DNA of 64,000 nt from Icerya purchasi (GCA_039619475.1 CM077116.1:4650001-4714000), one strand, 5' to 3'. Shown: positions 33,160 through 44,373, counted from the first letter of the stretch. Notes: generated from the letters alone by a model not told the origin. Program-made: numbers and translations.

Positions 33160-36100
33160 CTAATGATTTGACTATCAAACAATTACAGCTTAGTCTAATC
33201 CTATTGATGTCTGATTTTACCGTCCAGTGAACAATTCCAGTTTAATATCTATGAAGCTCAGAAGTTTCTGTAATATTTATGACAATTAGAAGTTTTTATT
33301 GCATGACCGGCACATAATTTCAGATTATTCATTTCTGGTGAAAAAGTTAAAAATAAAAAGGTTAATTTTGCGTAAATTAATTTTGTAACTCCTGAGAAAG
33401 TACAATCGCGCTTTGCTCCTCATTACCGCGGTACGTGAACATCGATATGAATATCATACATGTATAAATATTGTTTCGAAATGAACAGCTTCGTTAAACA
33501 GCCGTCACCAACGAACGTTAGTAAAACCATAGATTCACTCAATCGTCACACGGAATTTCGATGTTTCGTTACTATAGTCTGATTTGATCAACGTTTATCT
33601 TTTTCTGAAATACGCACCTCGTCGGCAGGCAGAATGTAAATAGCAGCTGATATTGTTTTACTCGGGTTAATTCCGAACTTGCAGTGTCTTTTTGAGTTTT
33701 GCAGACACTTAAAAAGGGCATCGCAATAATTCGCACGTAATACGGAAGTTACAATGGCGAATTCTCAATTTTGAAGTTGTACTTTAGTTTTTCAGTAATA
33801 CGAGAATCGGGCCATGTAAATATCGAGGAACAAATTTATTTCATCGCGAGATTTCACTTTTTTCATTTAATACCGGAAATAAGATTTTTTATTAGCCCAA
33901 AATTCAAGTTTGATGACTAACACAAACATTGCCTGCCTCGATTTCCAGGACGAGTCGATTTCTAGACTTTAAAATTCCTTCTCATTCGTGAATTTTACCA
34001 AAACCGTGTTAGAGGAGTTTTCGGAACTCACGGCACAACATTTAACAATTAACTGAGCTTTTCTCAGATCCACTCTGAATTGTAAACCAATCAGTGTGGA
34101 TTAATGAGTTAGTCTTGACAGCAATATGTGTGCACGAAAACTACATTTTTCATTAATATTCGTTTTAATATTGAGGTGTTGAATAGTTTGGACATCTCTT
34201 GTACGTGAAGAAAATGGAATAGAGCGGTTCGGTTAATACAGGCGACAGTGAAAGGAAAAAAATCTAAAGGGTAGTCGACTATGAGCATGCTGGAACAATG
34301 CGGTACAGGAAGTAATTTGTTTTATCTAGACGTGCAGTCATCGAGCGGAGAATCGAGAACAACGGTAGAAAATAGTAGTTGAATCACCGTCGCGCTGTGA
34401 TCACGACACCCTTTGGGTATAATCGACCAGAATGTCGATTTCGCTTTACGAAGAAAATAAAATCGAATTTTTATAAGCCAGAAACTTTATTAAAGTTTAT
34501 TATTCGAGTAACTCTGCAACAACGCATATTTTAGAACATTTAAATCTGTTCAGTAAAGCGTATAATAGTAATATTACATCAGGATCAAAGATATTATGCT
34601 TTCATTTATTTTCAATTATCATGGTATAAATAAGCGAATTATTTTCCTTTTACTAAACCCTAAAAATACGATGATCATTTAAACACTGATCGCTTCCTTT
34701 TGACAATAGCCCCTTTGAATTTTATCGACAATAAGACTTCAACCGATCGATTTATCTAAACACCCAAAAGCTTCTAATTCATGAATTTCATCAAAATTTT
34801 TAGAACCGCTTCCGAGAACCCAATTTAATTATATATATGTTTGTATACAAAGTTTTTGCTTCTATTATAAAAGATTTATCAGTGGACCAACGAGAACTTT
34901 TCTTTTTGTTGTCAGGAAATTATGTAACAACAAATTCTTTATCGGTTCTGCAAAGAAACGAAGAAAAAAATTTTTAGTTCATAAGACTTTAAATTTGGAC
35001 AGAACTCTTTTCCAATTCCCGTCAGCGGTTCTTCAGATTACCATGGTATGGGCCGGTTTTTCTTAACAGACGCACGCAATCTGGCCCACTGTCGAATAGT
35101 TCCGTTGCCTAACTTTGTCGCAGCACAGAGGGCATTCGTCAGACGCACCCTTATCGGACCAGTAAAGTTCCCGATAACGGCGATTAAACGAAGAAGCATG
35201 CCGGTGCCTGCTGACCACCCATGTCGCTCCCGAGAGCGGCTAAGTAAACGAAATGTAGCGGCGGCCCGTTCGTTGGTCGATTAGGTAGTTTCGCGACTGG
35301 GTAGCGCAACCGATAGCTCGGCTGTATCATTGTAGCCACACGCGTCGTTTATCAATGTCATTATTTATTAATAAAATAAAAGCATTTCATTTTGATTTAT
35401 TTTATTACCATTATTATCATTATCTTACTGTGTTAGCCGAGCAGAGGACTCGGTACGCAGCAGTTGTACGGCATTCTGGCTAGGAAATTGGAGCGATTTT
35501 GCCAATAGCGCTACCGGCGTTTATGCGCTTAATGAATGGTTGAATGCGTCATTAATAAAAAATAAAACGAAAACCCCCCTCGTCCGTAAAAATCGGATCG
35601 GCAATTTATTGCGTACGAGCGCATTGGACGACGGTAGTGGTTGGATAATTTTAATATTTAAAACGGGGAAGAAAAAAAGAGAAAGAGACAGGAAAAGGTA
35701 GAAAAACAGGGAAGAAAAATGAGAAATGGAGCTAAAAGTCGATAGATTTGAAATGGAAGCCGGCTCGCTGCAGGCTGTTTCTAAACTGATAGTTTGCCTT
35801 CTTGTAAATACTCTGGTAATGACTATTGCTGTTCGTCTAATTTCTCGTATATTACTTAACCGATTGCGCGCCAAACACTCTCCATATAGCGGTGTACATA
35901 AGTGCGCAAAGCCGGCTGGCCCCTATATTATATACGTACTGCCTGAGGCGGAAACTGTTTAACTAGCTGCCCTCCGCCAATGTACACACACGTACGGTAG
36001 AGGTTCACCGAATTATCGGTCGCTGTTTCGGCGTATCGGTGTGTGCATGTGTGTACGGCTTTTCTTATTGCGCCGAGGTGTTTTCCGTACACGATGTTTT

Positions 36101-36940
36101 AGTAATAAAAAGACGCGGCTATTCGAAATAATATTTATATTATATATGTGTAGCGCTTTGAATGCGAATAAAGCAAGACTGAGCCGGGGCTCGACTATCG
36201 TAATTAATTTCCAGCTTAAAATGCGATCCTCTCTGCATAGCTGTTTATCGTAGTCGTCGATTAAAAAAAAGGAAAGGGAGAACAAATAAGTCTCCAGTAT
36301 CGCGTTGCTCGGAACCTCAATTATTTATCCGTCATTAGTAATTTAGCTGAAATTTCAATCTGGAAACTATTTCCTTAAAGTTTTTGCAATAAGCCGTCGT
36401 ACCTTTTCCTTTTTTTTTTTTTCTAAAAAAAAACAAACACATACGTGTACATTTTATTTTGTTTTTTTCGCGATATGCTAGTAGTTAAGATGGCTACCAA
36501 AGCAGGGGTGTCATAGATTCGAGAAACTTGGCTCGTTTGAGATGTTCAAATGTCGCGATGTTTTAGTGTATACCTAACATCTGAAATTGAATAGATGCGC
36601 TATGCAAAAAAGTAATAAAAAAACATATAACAAGCATAAGTCTTTGTTAAACTGGTGACTAGTTAAGCATTTTATAATGTACCACCCTAAGTATTAGGGG
36701 TCACTTATTTTTTCCTTTTGAGGTTATATGGATGCAACATTTTTCGGTTCGGATTTTTACCAGTACTACGTTCTTTAACTTTTTAATTATAGAGGGGTTT
36801 GTATTTATTTTTGAAATTGATCTCCCCCCCCCCTAAATCAAAGGTTTCGACGTCCTTGCATCGTACTATAACCTAAAATGGTAACTGTTGAAAACAAAGT
36901 TAACATCTTGGGAAGTGAACTCATCAGTTTGAGCAGCAGA
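33160..36940. other. intergenic DNA with GC-richer islands
   Basis: Two stretches, about 35040-35340 and 35450-36250, are clearly GC- and CpG-richer than their surroundings and could be promoters, enhancers or unrecognised exons. Short ATG frames occur at 34281-34382 (33 codons) and 35726-35962 (78 codons). Poly(C) lies at about 36824-36834. No transposon protein remnant was seen. Confidence 0.4.
35726..35962 (+). CDS. possible small membrane protein, unrecognised
   Basis: An ATG with good context (GAAATGG) opens a 78-codon frame. The first 20 residues are mixed and acidic. A single hydrophobic segment follows (about residues 21-43, LIVCLLVNTLVMTIAVRLIS and on), then a basic stretch with RLRAKH and a Pro/Tyr-containing tail. 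That order resembles a one-pass membrane microprotein. I recognise no family. It lies in a GC-richer island. An overlapping open frame on the minus strand (35521-35874), with no family either, makes chance a real possibility. Confidence 0.2.
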   Translation: MELKVDRFEMEAGSLQAVSKLIVCLLVNTLVMTIAVRLISRILLNRLRAKHSPYSGVHKCAKPAGPYIIYVLPEAETV

Positions 36941-36945
36941 TCGCG

Positions 36946-37670
36946 CTAATGAATCAACCTGATCTTTTCACATCGGTATGAATGTTGGATAGTATGAAAA
37001 AGCGTTCGAATAAAAAGTACCGTGCCCCATCTGCAGGGGTCAGAGAGGTGTTGTATTTCTGGAATCAGGGTAAAGTCGGAATTTATTAATAGAATAGTAA
37101 AAGGCAGAAAATTTCGGAGAAAGTACGGTAAGAGCCGCGTCAGTCGGTGTTCCGGATGTAATAATAGAATATTAAGAACGAGGGTTCGTCTTCGACGATG
37201 AAGGTGAATAGCTACGGATGAAAATACTGATGTAGTTAAAGGACCTGAAAAGAGGCAATTGATAACGATGTGTACGAGGAACGATAGGGAGATTTTTTGG
37301 GACAATCGCGGACGATTTTTAAAAAGAAATATAACGTAAATTAATAGAGAAAACAAGAAACAGTCGATTTACCAAGAATCAGCGGAAAGGAAATGAATAG
37401 TATGAGATTGACCTGCTTGATTAGACAATAAGTATGGAATAGAATCTGGTTTAGAAAAAAGTCGATTAGAGATGTTTCTGAGCAAATAAGAACGATGATA
37501 TTCTTACAGTTGGATAATTGAATGTAGAAAAACAGAAGGATTTTCAAGCCGGCAGCCGGATGAAGATGCTTTAAACGAGATCGGTGTTTTAGGGATCGTT
37601 GTCCGGCAGAACAATTACAAATATTTAAACAGAAATTTATTAAGGAAGTGTTGTGTAAGGGTGTCAAATG
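36946..37670 (-). mobile_element. probable LINE 3'-end remnant (candidate copy of recurrent family)
   Basis: Two overlapping broken minus frames run 37667-37341 and 37356-36946. Near the 3' side one frame reads ADGARYFLFERFFILSNIHT, which resembles the GDAxHxLFECxxx knuckle region of the recurrent LINE tails. The ERSxLYS block itself is not recognisable. It directly abuts the RTE element at 37.7 kb. It may instead be unrelated repeat DNA. Confidence 0.3.
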
Positions 37671-37928
37671 AAAGCTATTCTATGGTAGTGTTTATTTTTC
37701 AGCATTTTAATGATATGATCCTCCCATCTTAATTTTTGCCTACCCTGTTTTCTTTTATTATAAATCTATCAGTCTGTTATTGTTTTTGTCCATTTATCAT
37801 TTTTGGCTCTAGCTGTGTGTCCCGCCCAATCCCATTTTAATCTTTTTATTATCCTACTAAAGTTATAACTATATTTCAGCTTATTCGTAATATTTTTTAA
37901 ATTTACTCTATCCTTTAACTTAACACCT

Positions 37929-37979
37929 TTTGCTGGGCTAATGCTCTCTGGTAGCAAACCCAAGGGGGTTAAAAAAACA
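37929..37979 (+). mobile_element. 51-bp retroposed micro-insertion with 12-bp target-site duplication
   Basis: AACTTAACACCT occurs at 37917-37928 and again at 37980-37991. It flanks 51 bp that begins TTTGCTGGGCTAATG and ends in an A-rich tail (GGTTAAAAAAACA). A direct duplication plus a 3' A tail is the hallmark of LINE-driven retroposition. The tail orients the insert on the plus strand, opposite to the host RTE. Insert plus duplication is 63 bp, so the RTE frame stays open with 21 extra codons after the LLGVK motif. Confidence 0.7.
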
Positions 37980-38104
37980 AACTTAACACCTAACAATGAT
38001 CTCTCCAATGCATTGTGTGTTTTCTTCATTTTATTAATTATGCTATCTGATAAAGTCTAAGTTTGACAACCATATATACTATATAAATATATTAATTACA
38101 ACAT

Positions 38105-38504
38105 AATTCTTAGAAAAAATGTCCCACAAAAATGTCCCACAAAAATGTCCCAAAAAAATGTCCCAGAAAAATGTCCCAATTTTATGTAACGCTAAATGTC
38201 CCTGAAAAATGTCCCAATTTTATGTAACGTTTGTTATATTTTATAGGATTTTTGTTATTGTTATTTAAAAAATGTCACAATTTTATGTAATGAAATATGT
38301 AACGAAAAATGTAACGGAAAAATGTCTTATTTTATATAACGGAAGTTAAATGTTAGAATAAGATATTTTTTGTATGTGTTGATGCCAGTAAGAATTACGT
38401 TGTAAATTTTGATCATTTTATACAAAGTATAGAAGAGAAAGAGACAGAAATGAAAGCAAGAGGGGTCAAGGGGCACAGCCCCTTGCGAGGCCAAAATGGC
38501 CGAG

Positions 38505-38545
<41 letters not shown>
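38105..38545 (+). mobile_element. insertion in RTE: AAAAATGTCCC tandem repeats, GC hairpin and TA tail
   Basis: The RTE reading TLIY / YGCQT-TLSDS is split by about 440 bp. The insertion starts with roughly six copies of AAAAATGTCCCA, variously spaced (38115-38215), decaying into ATGTAACG variants. It then has a perfect 8-bp hairpin CAAGGGGC-ACA-GCCCCTTG (38467-38485), GGCCAAAATGGCC, and a TA microsatellite. A related hairpin-plus-TA end occurs at 41957-42025. The class is unknown. Confidence 0.5.
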
Positions 38546-38547
<2 letters not shown>

Positions 38548-40094
38548 AGTAGATAGTACACAGCTGTTTAGTACTTTACATTTTAGTCTATCACTGTATT
38601 GTCCTCTGAAAATATGTTTTAAAGACCAGAATATTTCCTCCATGTAAGAGTAATTCTGCGCTCTACCTCTTTTACTGTATACTATTAATTGACGATATTA
38701 GTTGTCCTAGATAAATAATATTTTCGAGTTTTTGTATTTCTTTATTGTTTAATTTTGTTACTTTAGTTCCTTATCTGGATATATATTCAATCCTCCTTCT
38801 TTTACTGCATCATTCAATTCATTTAACATAGTCTCTAGTTCATCTATTTTTTCGGAAATCAGTACAATAACGTCTGCAAATCGAAGATTATTTAAAAATT
38901 AACCATTTATTTTAATGCCCTTATATCTCAGTTTAATTTCCTGAAGGTTTCCTCTAACGCTGTACTGAAAAATATTGCCGAAAGCAGACCGCCCTGTTTT
39001 CTCTACGTCAAAATATCTACCGATTTTATCAGTTATTATTCTAGTTCTCACTCCTGTGTACATATCTCTTATTATTGATCTGTAGTTTTCCAGGAACCCC
39101 TCTTTTTCCTTCGTGTCGTTAGTAAAAGTTCGTGGTTAAGTGAATCGAAGGCTTTTGTATAATCTACGAAAACCATGTTTAGATCTATTTGAAATTCATT
39201 ACATTTTTCAATCAGTCGATTTATAATTTGTCGATTATCTAGTTTTAAATAGCCACTTCGGAAATCTGCCTGTTCCGGTAATTGTTCCGCGTTTAATACA
39301 TTTTTTGTCTTATCCGTTAATACTTTGTAAAATTTTTTGGATAAGATATAGCCCAGACAAATTGGTCTATAATTCTCGATTTTTCGGTATCCGTTTTTTT
39401 ATAAATTAAAATAATATTCGAGTTTTTGCAAGGGCTAGGAAATTTTTTTCAGCGCAATGTAAGGTTAAATCGATTTGTTAGCAGGTCAATCATTGCTTTT
39501 TCTTTTTCCCCCTTTTCCCGAAACTTCGGGTAGGGGACATTTATTTACTAAAAATATTAATTTATTATAATAACGGTATTAATATAACCCATCCAATTAA
39601 GTATTTGGTATTATATTAATTACCATTTTACCTTATTTGGCTATTACAATCTCCCATAATAATAAGTTGATGATTCCTATTTATGTATATTCAGATTTAA
39701 TACAATTTCATCTGACTCATTATAAAATTTTCCTATTATTCCTAATTTATCCGATTTTGATGTCTAAGCATATACTCGAATTATTATTACTGCATTTTAT
39801 TTATTTGTTTCAAATTTTGTTAATGCAATTCTATCCGTATGGCCTTTCTATTCAATTAAATTCTTTCTCCATTCTTTATTTATAAGAAAGCCTATTCCTC
39901 TCTGACCTTTATCGTTTCCTGTCCAACATAGAACATTTCCAGACTTTAAGGATAAAATTGTATTTATCCTTTTGTCTCCGAGAGTGTCCTAATACATCTA
40001 TTTTACTTTTATTAAAAGCTTCCCCCAATGCTGTCAATTATTTTTAAGGGTTCTTATGTTAAAACTCGCTAACTTCATCTTACTTAAATATGCT

Positions 40095-40432
40095 TCCCTA
40101 TTTCGCTTTTTTCTAGTCCCCTCTCCTCACTTTCCCCTACACCCTTCCTTTCACAACTTTATAGGTGACGCTAATCACATTTTGTTTGAGTGCACCTATA
40201 TCGCTTCCGAACGTTCTTCCTTGTACTCTTCTCTTTTGTCAATTGGTCTTCCAACTCCGTATTGTGCATCTTTTGTCCTCTCCTTGCCATCACCCTCGGT
40301 CATTCCAGCACTTGAGACTTTCCTATCTTCCATATCTGATCGCATAAACATCTGATTCCGCTTCTTATTCTTCCCCCTCTTCTTGGGCCAATGTCTTTAT
40401 GACGACCCCCCCCCCCCACCCAAAAAAAAAGA
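40095..40432 (+). mobile_element. LINE 3'-end fragment, recurrent RNase H family (copy 4)
   Basis: The plus frame (40056-40355) reads GDANHILFECTYIASERSSL, then YSSLLSIGLPTPYCASFVLS and PSVIPALETFLSSISD. It is the best-preserved version of this C-terminal block, which contains the His/Cys end of a knuckle. A poly(C) run and a poly(A) tail follow (about 40407-40432). It sits between the N-terminus of the RTE endonuclease and a possible upstream RTE part, in the opposite orientation, so it probably inserted into that element. Confidence 0.65.
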
Positions 40433-40439
40433 ATCATTA

Positions 40440-41440
40440 AAAATATTTATAGGTTTATCTTTAGGAGTGTTTAGATTATTCTTGCAAATATTAAAACATT
40501 TTTTATTCTTACTTAAGTCTTCGTAGTTCATGTAGCCTGAGGGGTGTGGTCTAATTTACTCTCGCTGACCAGACTTGATTGGGCAAAGGTCTGAGTTCGG
40601 TTTTTTATATCACTGATTTTTATTCGAGCGCGTTGTAACTGATAATGTACTATTTGACTTAGAAACTATATACTCACTAATTCCTACCTGTTTTTCTTCT
40701 TTGTGTTGTTGTTGCTGTTGATGTTTCGGCATGTGCGCGCTGACCGTCTCGATATCATCCGCTCGTTGCTCGTCCGTATATTCTTTATTTCCGATCAGCT
40801 GATTATCATACTATCTAATTTTACCGCGGATGCTTCTGCAGTAGGTCTCACGTATACGCTCCTTCTCTCTCCGATAGGAATGCCAAATTTCCGTTACTAC
40901 CTTTGCTAGCAACAGCTATCTCGTGAGATCTTCGTTCATGTATATTTTTGTAGCTGATAATAATCCTCCGTCACTGCCGTTTATTTTTTTCTCCTTCGAA
41001 TTTACTATCAGTTGTGATTTTTTCTCTCGGTAGCTTATTTTCCCTGCACCGGCAGACGATGCACCGCCTTCGCATCGTAATCCATTAATTGTACACTCAG
41101 TTTCTGCGCCAATTTTGTTACTTTTGCTTTTATATTCGTCTCTCTTTTTCATAAGGCACTCCGTGAGTAATAATTTATCTTTCCTCGAATATGCTGGGTT
41201 GCTTTCCTTATTTCACGGCCTATTCGCTCGTTCTCCCTTTTTATCTTCTCTATCTCTTTTCTAAATACTTCGTTTTAATTTTGGCATCAGTATTATTACA
41301 TACCAATTTGACTTCTTTGAATTCTTCGCAAACACGCTCCAATTTCTCCACAACCCTGCTCTTCATTTTCGTATTTATATATATCACTCCTTATCAATTT
41401 ATCTATTTTGAACGCGATAACGCACTACTATAAAATCTTA
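40440..41440 (-). mobile_element. possible upstream (ORF1-like) part of the RTE element
   Basis: Minus frames read KCFNICKNNLNTPKDKP near 40440-40500. Further upstream they read ENERIGREIRKATQHIR (about 41180-41240) and a Lys/Glu-rich frame of 78 codons (40916-41152). A charged, helix-forming leader of this type precedes the endonuclease in insect RTE proteins. The link to the element at 37.7-40.1 kb is inferred from order and strand only. It could be unrelated low-complexity coding remnants. Confidence 0.3.
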
Positions 41441-41462
41441 TCGCTGTAAAACACTCTGAGGC

Positions 41463-41690
41463 CTAAATTACGTTTTCATAAATAGTAATCGAGGATGGAA
41501 TGGACAAAGGATCTGTAAAACAAGACTCCCCAATTAATACGAAAAAGGGACTTGTTGAGCGTTTTGCAGTATTACAAGTATAGAGATGGCTGATGTGCTT
41601 ATGAAATGAAACTCGGCTACCCTGAAAAACACCCAAATAACGAAAGGAGGAAGCAAGTGGGATTTGGTCACAATTCAACACTTGGTTAAT
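41463..41690 (-). mobile_element. LINE reverse-transcriptase thumb fragment
   Basis: The minus frame reads SFRYLGVFQGSRVSFHKHIS, then YTCNTAKRSTSPFFVLIGES and a tail ending SSITIYENVI. It matches the YLGVxLDxxLxFxxHI block after the RT active site in Jockey/I-type LINEs. About 70 codons survive, with no adjoining RT core. It is an isolated scrap. Confidence 0.55.
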
Positions 41691-41929
41691 TAAAGGAGGA
41701 TCAATACAGTGTCATAACGACAATAGAATACTTAGGAAGGGAGATAAAAAAACGTATATCGGATAAGGTGTTTGTTCCAGAATGTAGCATACTGTATATA
41801 TATATATAGGAAGACAAAGTACCAATAAAATGTTCGTAAATAAAGATTTATTTTTTTTGTCGCGCAGTCGGAAAGAATGACGTTGTCAATTTTCCTCGTT
41901 CTATCCGAAGTAAAGAAGTGACAGAGCTA

Positions 41930-41993
41930 GGGGTCTGGAGGTGTCTCCAAGTGGGGGAAAGGGGCGGAGCCTCTTGCGAGGCACGAATGACCG

Positions 41994-42025
<32 letters not shown>
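41930..42025 (+). repeat. GC-hairpin plus TA-tail repeat, second copy
   Basis: AAAGGGGCGGAGCCTCTTGC (41958 on), then GAGGCACGAATGACCGAGTT and a TA run, parallels 38467-38545 (AAGGGGCACAGCCCCTTGCG, AGGCCAAAATGGCCGAGTTA, TA run). The hairpin arms here have one mismatch. The two sites define the 3' end of one dispersed family, though the AAAAATGTCCC array is missing at this copy. Confidence 0.6.
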
Positions 42026-42027
<2 letters not shown>

Positions 42028-42029
42028 CA

Positions 42030-44016
42030 TATATCATTCTGTTTGTATACACATTCGGTATAATATTTCGGTCCTAAGTAACTTTATGCATCGACAATTG
42101 TAATGATTGAAACGAATTTAAATTTGTATTTTTCATCTATTCCATTTTGGTGTTAGGTTATTTACTTATTTTAAACTCACTATTGAAGATAAGGTTATCA
42201 TGTAGTTGTCATTTTTTTAAAATTTTGTCCCTTTCAGTCATTCAAATACATAAACGGTATTTTTTTTTTTTATCGAGGACCTTGTAATGTTGTTACGGTC
42301 AGAAGCAACCGAATGTAGTTACGGGTTATTAAATGCAGTTGATCAGTTCCCGAAAAAGTGAAGGACGGTTTTTATTGTACTTATAGCATCGAATAGAATT
42401 TCTCTTTATCAGTTGCAGCTAAATTTTGAGGTTGATGTATATTGTGGGTATTCGAAAAATAGATAGATGAGTGTTAAGAGTGTTTAATCTCAGCGAAATC
42501 ACAACGGTAGATCCATTTTTTGACGTGGATACCTGTCCTATAGCTGGGCTCAATCTAGATCTCCAAGGAATAGGAGAAGAGCAGATCGCTCTGAGATGAT
42601 TAGTATCGTATTCCACAGATTGCAAAAGGTTTTAATTATTTTTTAGTGAAAATATTCATATATACATGTATATATATATATATATGAATTACAGGATATT
42701 ATGCGATGGTGATCGTTTCTTTAGCACTGTTTTATCTTCCCGGTTTGATTTGATGAAGATTCTGTGTAGTTAAAAAACCTTGCTTCTCTTAGTGTTTGTA
42801 CGCGCATACCTATGTGAACCGATTTTAATGATTCTTCGTTCATATTCGAAATATCGGCGAACACAGATGCACTGTAGTTATAAAAAAACATGAAAAAAAA
42901 AGGTCTCTTTGGAAAAATTTTAAGAAATCTAATAAACGCGATTGACTTAAAGTAGTATTAATTTATCACGGAAACGTAAGTTGGATAATCAATGTTAATT
43001 GCTGTGGACGAATATAGAATCGAACACAGAAAACGAATTTGAACAGCCGAAGCGGCATTTACGAGTTCATCGTTGACGGAAATATTATGTATCCCCGAGG
43101 ACAATTTTTGACCATCTGAACTGACCCCAACGAAATTTTTCATTCATTAGAAACTGTACCGTTCAGCGGCGGTCTCATTATGAGTATCGAGTATACTAAT
43201 ATTAGTCACCTAATAACGTTAGAAAGAGAAGTTTTTTTTGAGAGTACACATTCTTCGGTTATAATATAGGCGGATAAAAGTTATCCAAAAAGTTTTCATC
43301 CGAGTATAGGGAAAATATGAACTGCCGAAATTTGAAAATTTACGCCAAATTTTTAAAAAGGGCGACGAACGCGGGAGACTGTAAAGTGTCATCAAGGTAG
43401 ATTTACACAAAAATATAAATTAGAATAGGGATGAATTTGAAACGTTCAACTGAGCGATTTGCAAGCTTATCATCTCAGACGAAAATATCAATTATTGTAA
43501 AATGCAGAAGATTTTTGATTAGTCTATGCGTACTATTACTGAAAAATATTTACACTGAACGTTGTAAAATTAAACTATTTTAAAAAAATGAACAGTATCG
43601 ACTTGAAAAATTTAATAAAAATTCTTCAAATTTCTAAATCGGCCGATATTTGCAATACACGTCCGGTTTAATATGGGTTTTTAATTATCGCAATTCGATA
43701 TTCGAGGCTCCAATGTTTTTCAAGTACAATATCCGCTTAAGGTATATATGTATTACTGTAAAATATATCAACATATATCTGTTATCGAATATACTTCTTA
43801 GTGCATTTTTATCAAAATTTTTGGGAAAATCTTCAAGTCGGTACTTCTTTTTCATTATCAAAAAAAAACTTTTAATTAAATTCGTTCGTATTAGGAGCGG
43901 AGGAAATTACTAATTTAGTGTAGAAATGGAAATTTTTAATATTTACCTAGTAATGATTGTTAGGCGATATATCGTTGAAAATTTAGTCTCGTTGCATTAT
44001 TGCTTTTTTCTTACAG
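42030..44016 (+). other. intergenic or intronic DNA before the coiled-coil exon
   Basis: No exon could be recognised. If the 44017 exon belongs to a multi-exon gene, this stretch would be its last intron. It ends in a pyrimidine-rich tract TGCTTTTTTCTTACAG. Confidence 0.4.
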
Positions 44017-44373
44017 AGCACCTCGCAAAAGTCGAGAATGGAGACATACGAAATGAGAGGCGATGCTGCGCTGGCCAGGGAGTACATTAATTTCGATTCG
44101 ATGACCGACGAAGAGTTGGAAGGCATATTGAAGCTTTGTAAAAAAGAGATTAACGTGATAAATTTAGCGCATAATAAGACGACAAAAGATTTAGCGATAA
44201 CTAGAGAAACAGAAAAACGGATTGAACAGCAGTTAGACGATTACGTGAAGTGCTATTCGGACGAGGCGATTACGTTGAAGAAGTGCTTAGCGGAAAACCG
44301 AAAATTAAACAGGAAATTGGACGAAGCCTTTGACTTGATCGACAGTCTGAGGAAGCAGCATATAAAAGGCTGA
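44017..44373 (+). CDS. terminal coding exon of an unidentified coiled-coil protein
   Basis: A textbook 3' splice site (TTTTTTCTTACAG, AG at 44015-44016) opens this exon. The frame is open from the splice site: seven codons (STSQKSR), then an ATG at 44038 and 111 residues to TGA at 44371-44373. Translation may start at this ATG or come from an upstream exon. The protein is highly charged and helix-rich, with repeated heptad-compatible Leu/Ile positions: DEELEGILKLCKKEINVINL (about residues 24-43), ITRETEKRIEQQLDDYVKCY (about 54-73), then LAENRKLNRKLDEAFDLIDSL. It has no signal peptide or membrane segment. Its codon use is far more gene-like than the chance frames around it, and AATAAA at 44664-44669 fits a short 3' UTR. 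I do not recognise the family. Confidence 0.72.
   Translation, partial: STSQKSRMETYEMRGDAALAREYINFDSMTDEELEGILKLCKKEINVINLAHNKTTKDLAITRETEKRIEQQLDDYVKCYSDEAITLKKCLAENRKLNRKLDEAFDLIDSLRKQHIKG

Larger units (their letters stand above)
37690..40085 (-). mobile_element. RTE-type LINE (CFDP2-like), endonuclease + reverse transcriptase, decayed and interrupted
   Basis: The minus strand reads in order: MKLASFNIRTLKN (about 40045-40082) and RGIGFLINKEWRKN with DRIALTKFE (about 39850-39900), then a degenerate QVYAPTS equivalent and LIIMGDCN (about 39640-39660). This is an APE endonuclease. RT follows with YKKRIPKNRELYRPICLGY (39340-39410), VFVDYTKAFDSLNHE (about 39140-39180) and NNLRFADVIVLIS (about 38850-38890). 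The C-terminal part reads KVLNSCVLSTLIY, then LKWDWAGHTARAKNDKW (37790-37850). The layout and wording fit the RTE clade annotated in insects as craniofacial-development-protein-2-like. Inactivating changes include the second catalytic Asp (FADD to FADV), frameshifts, and insertions at 37929-37979 and about 38105-38545. Confidence 0.72.
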
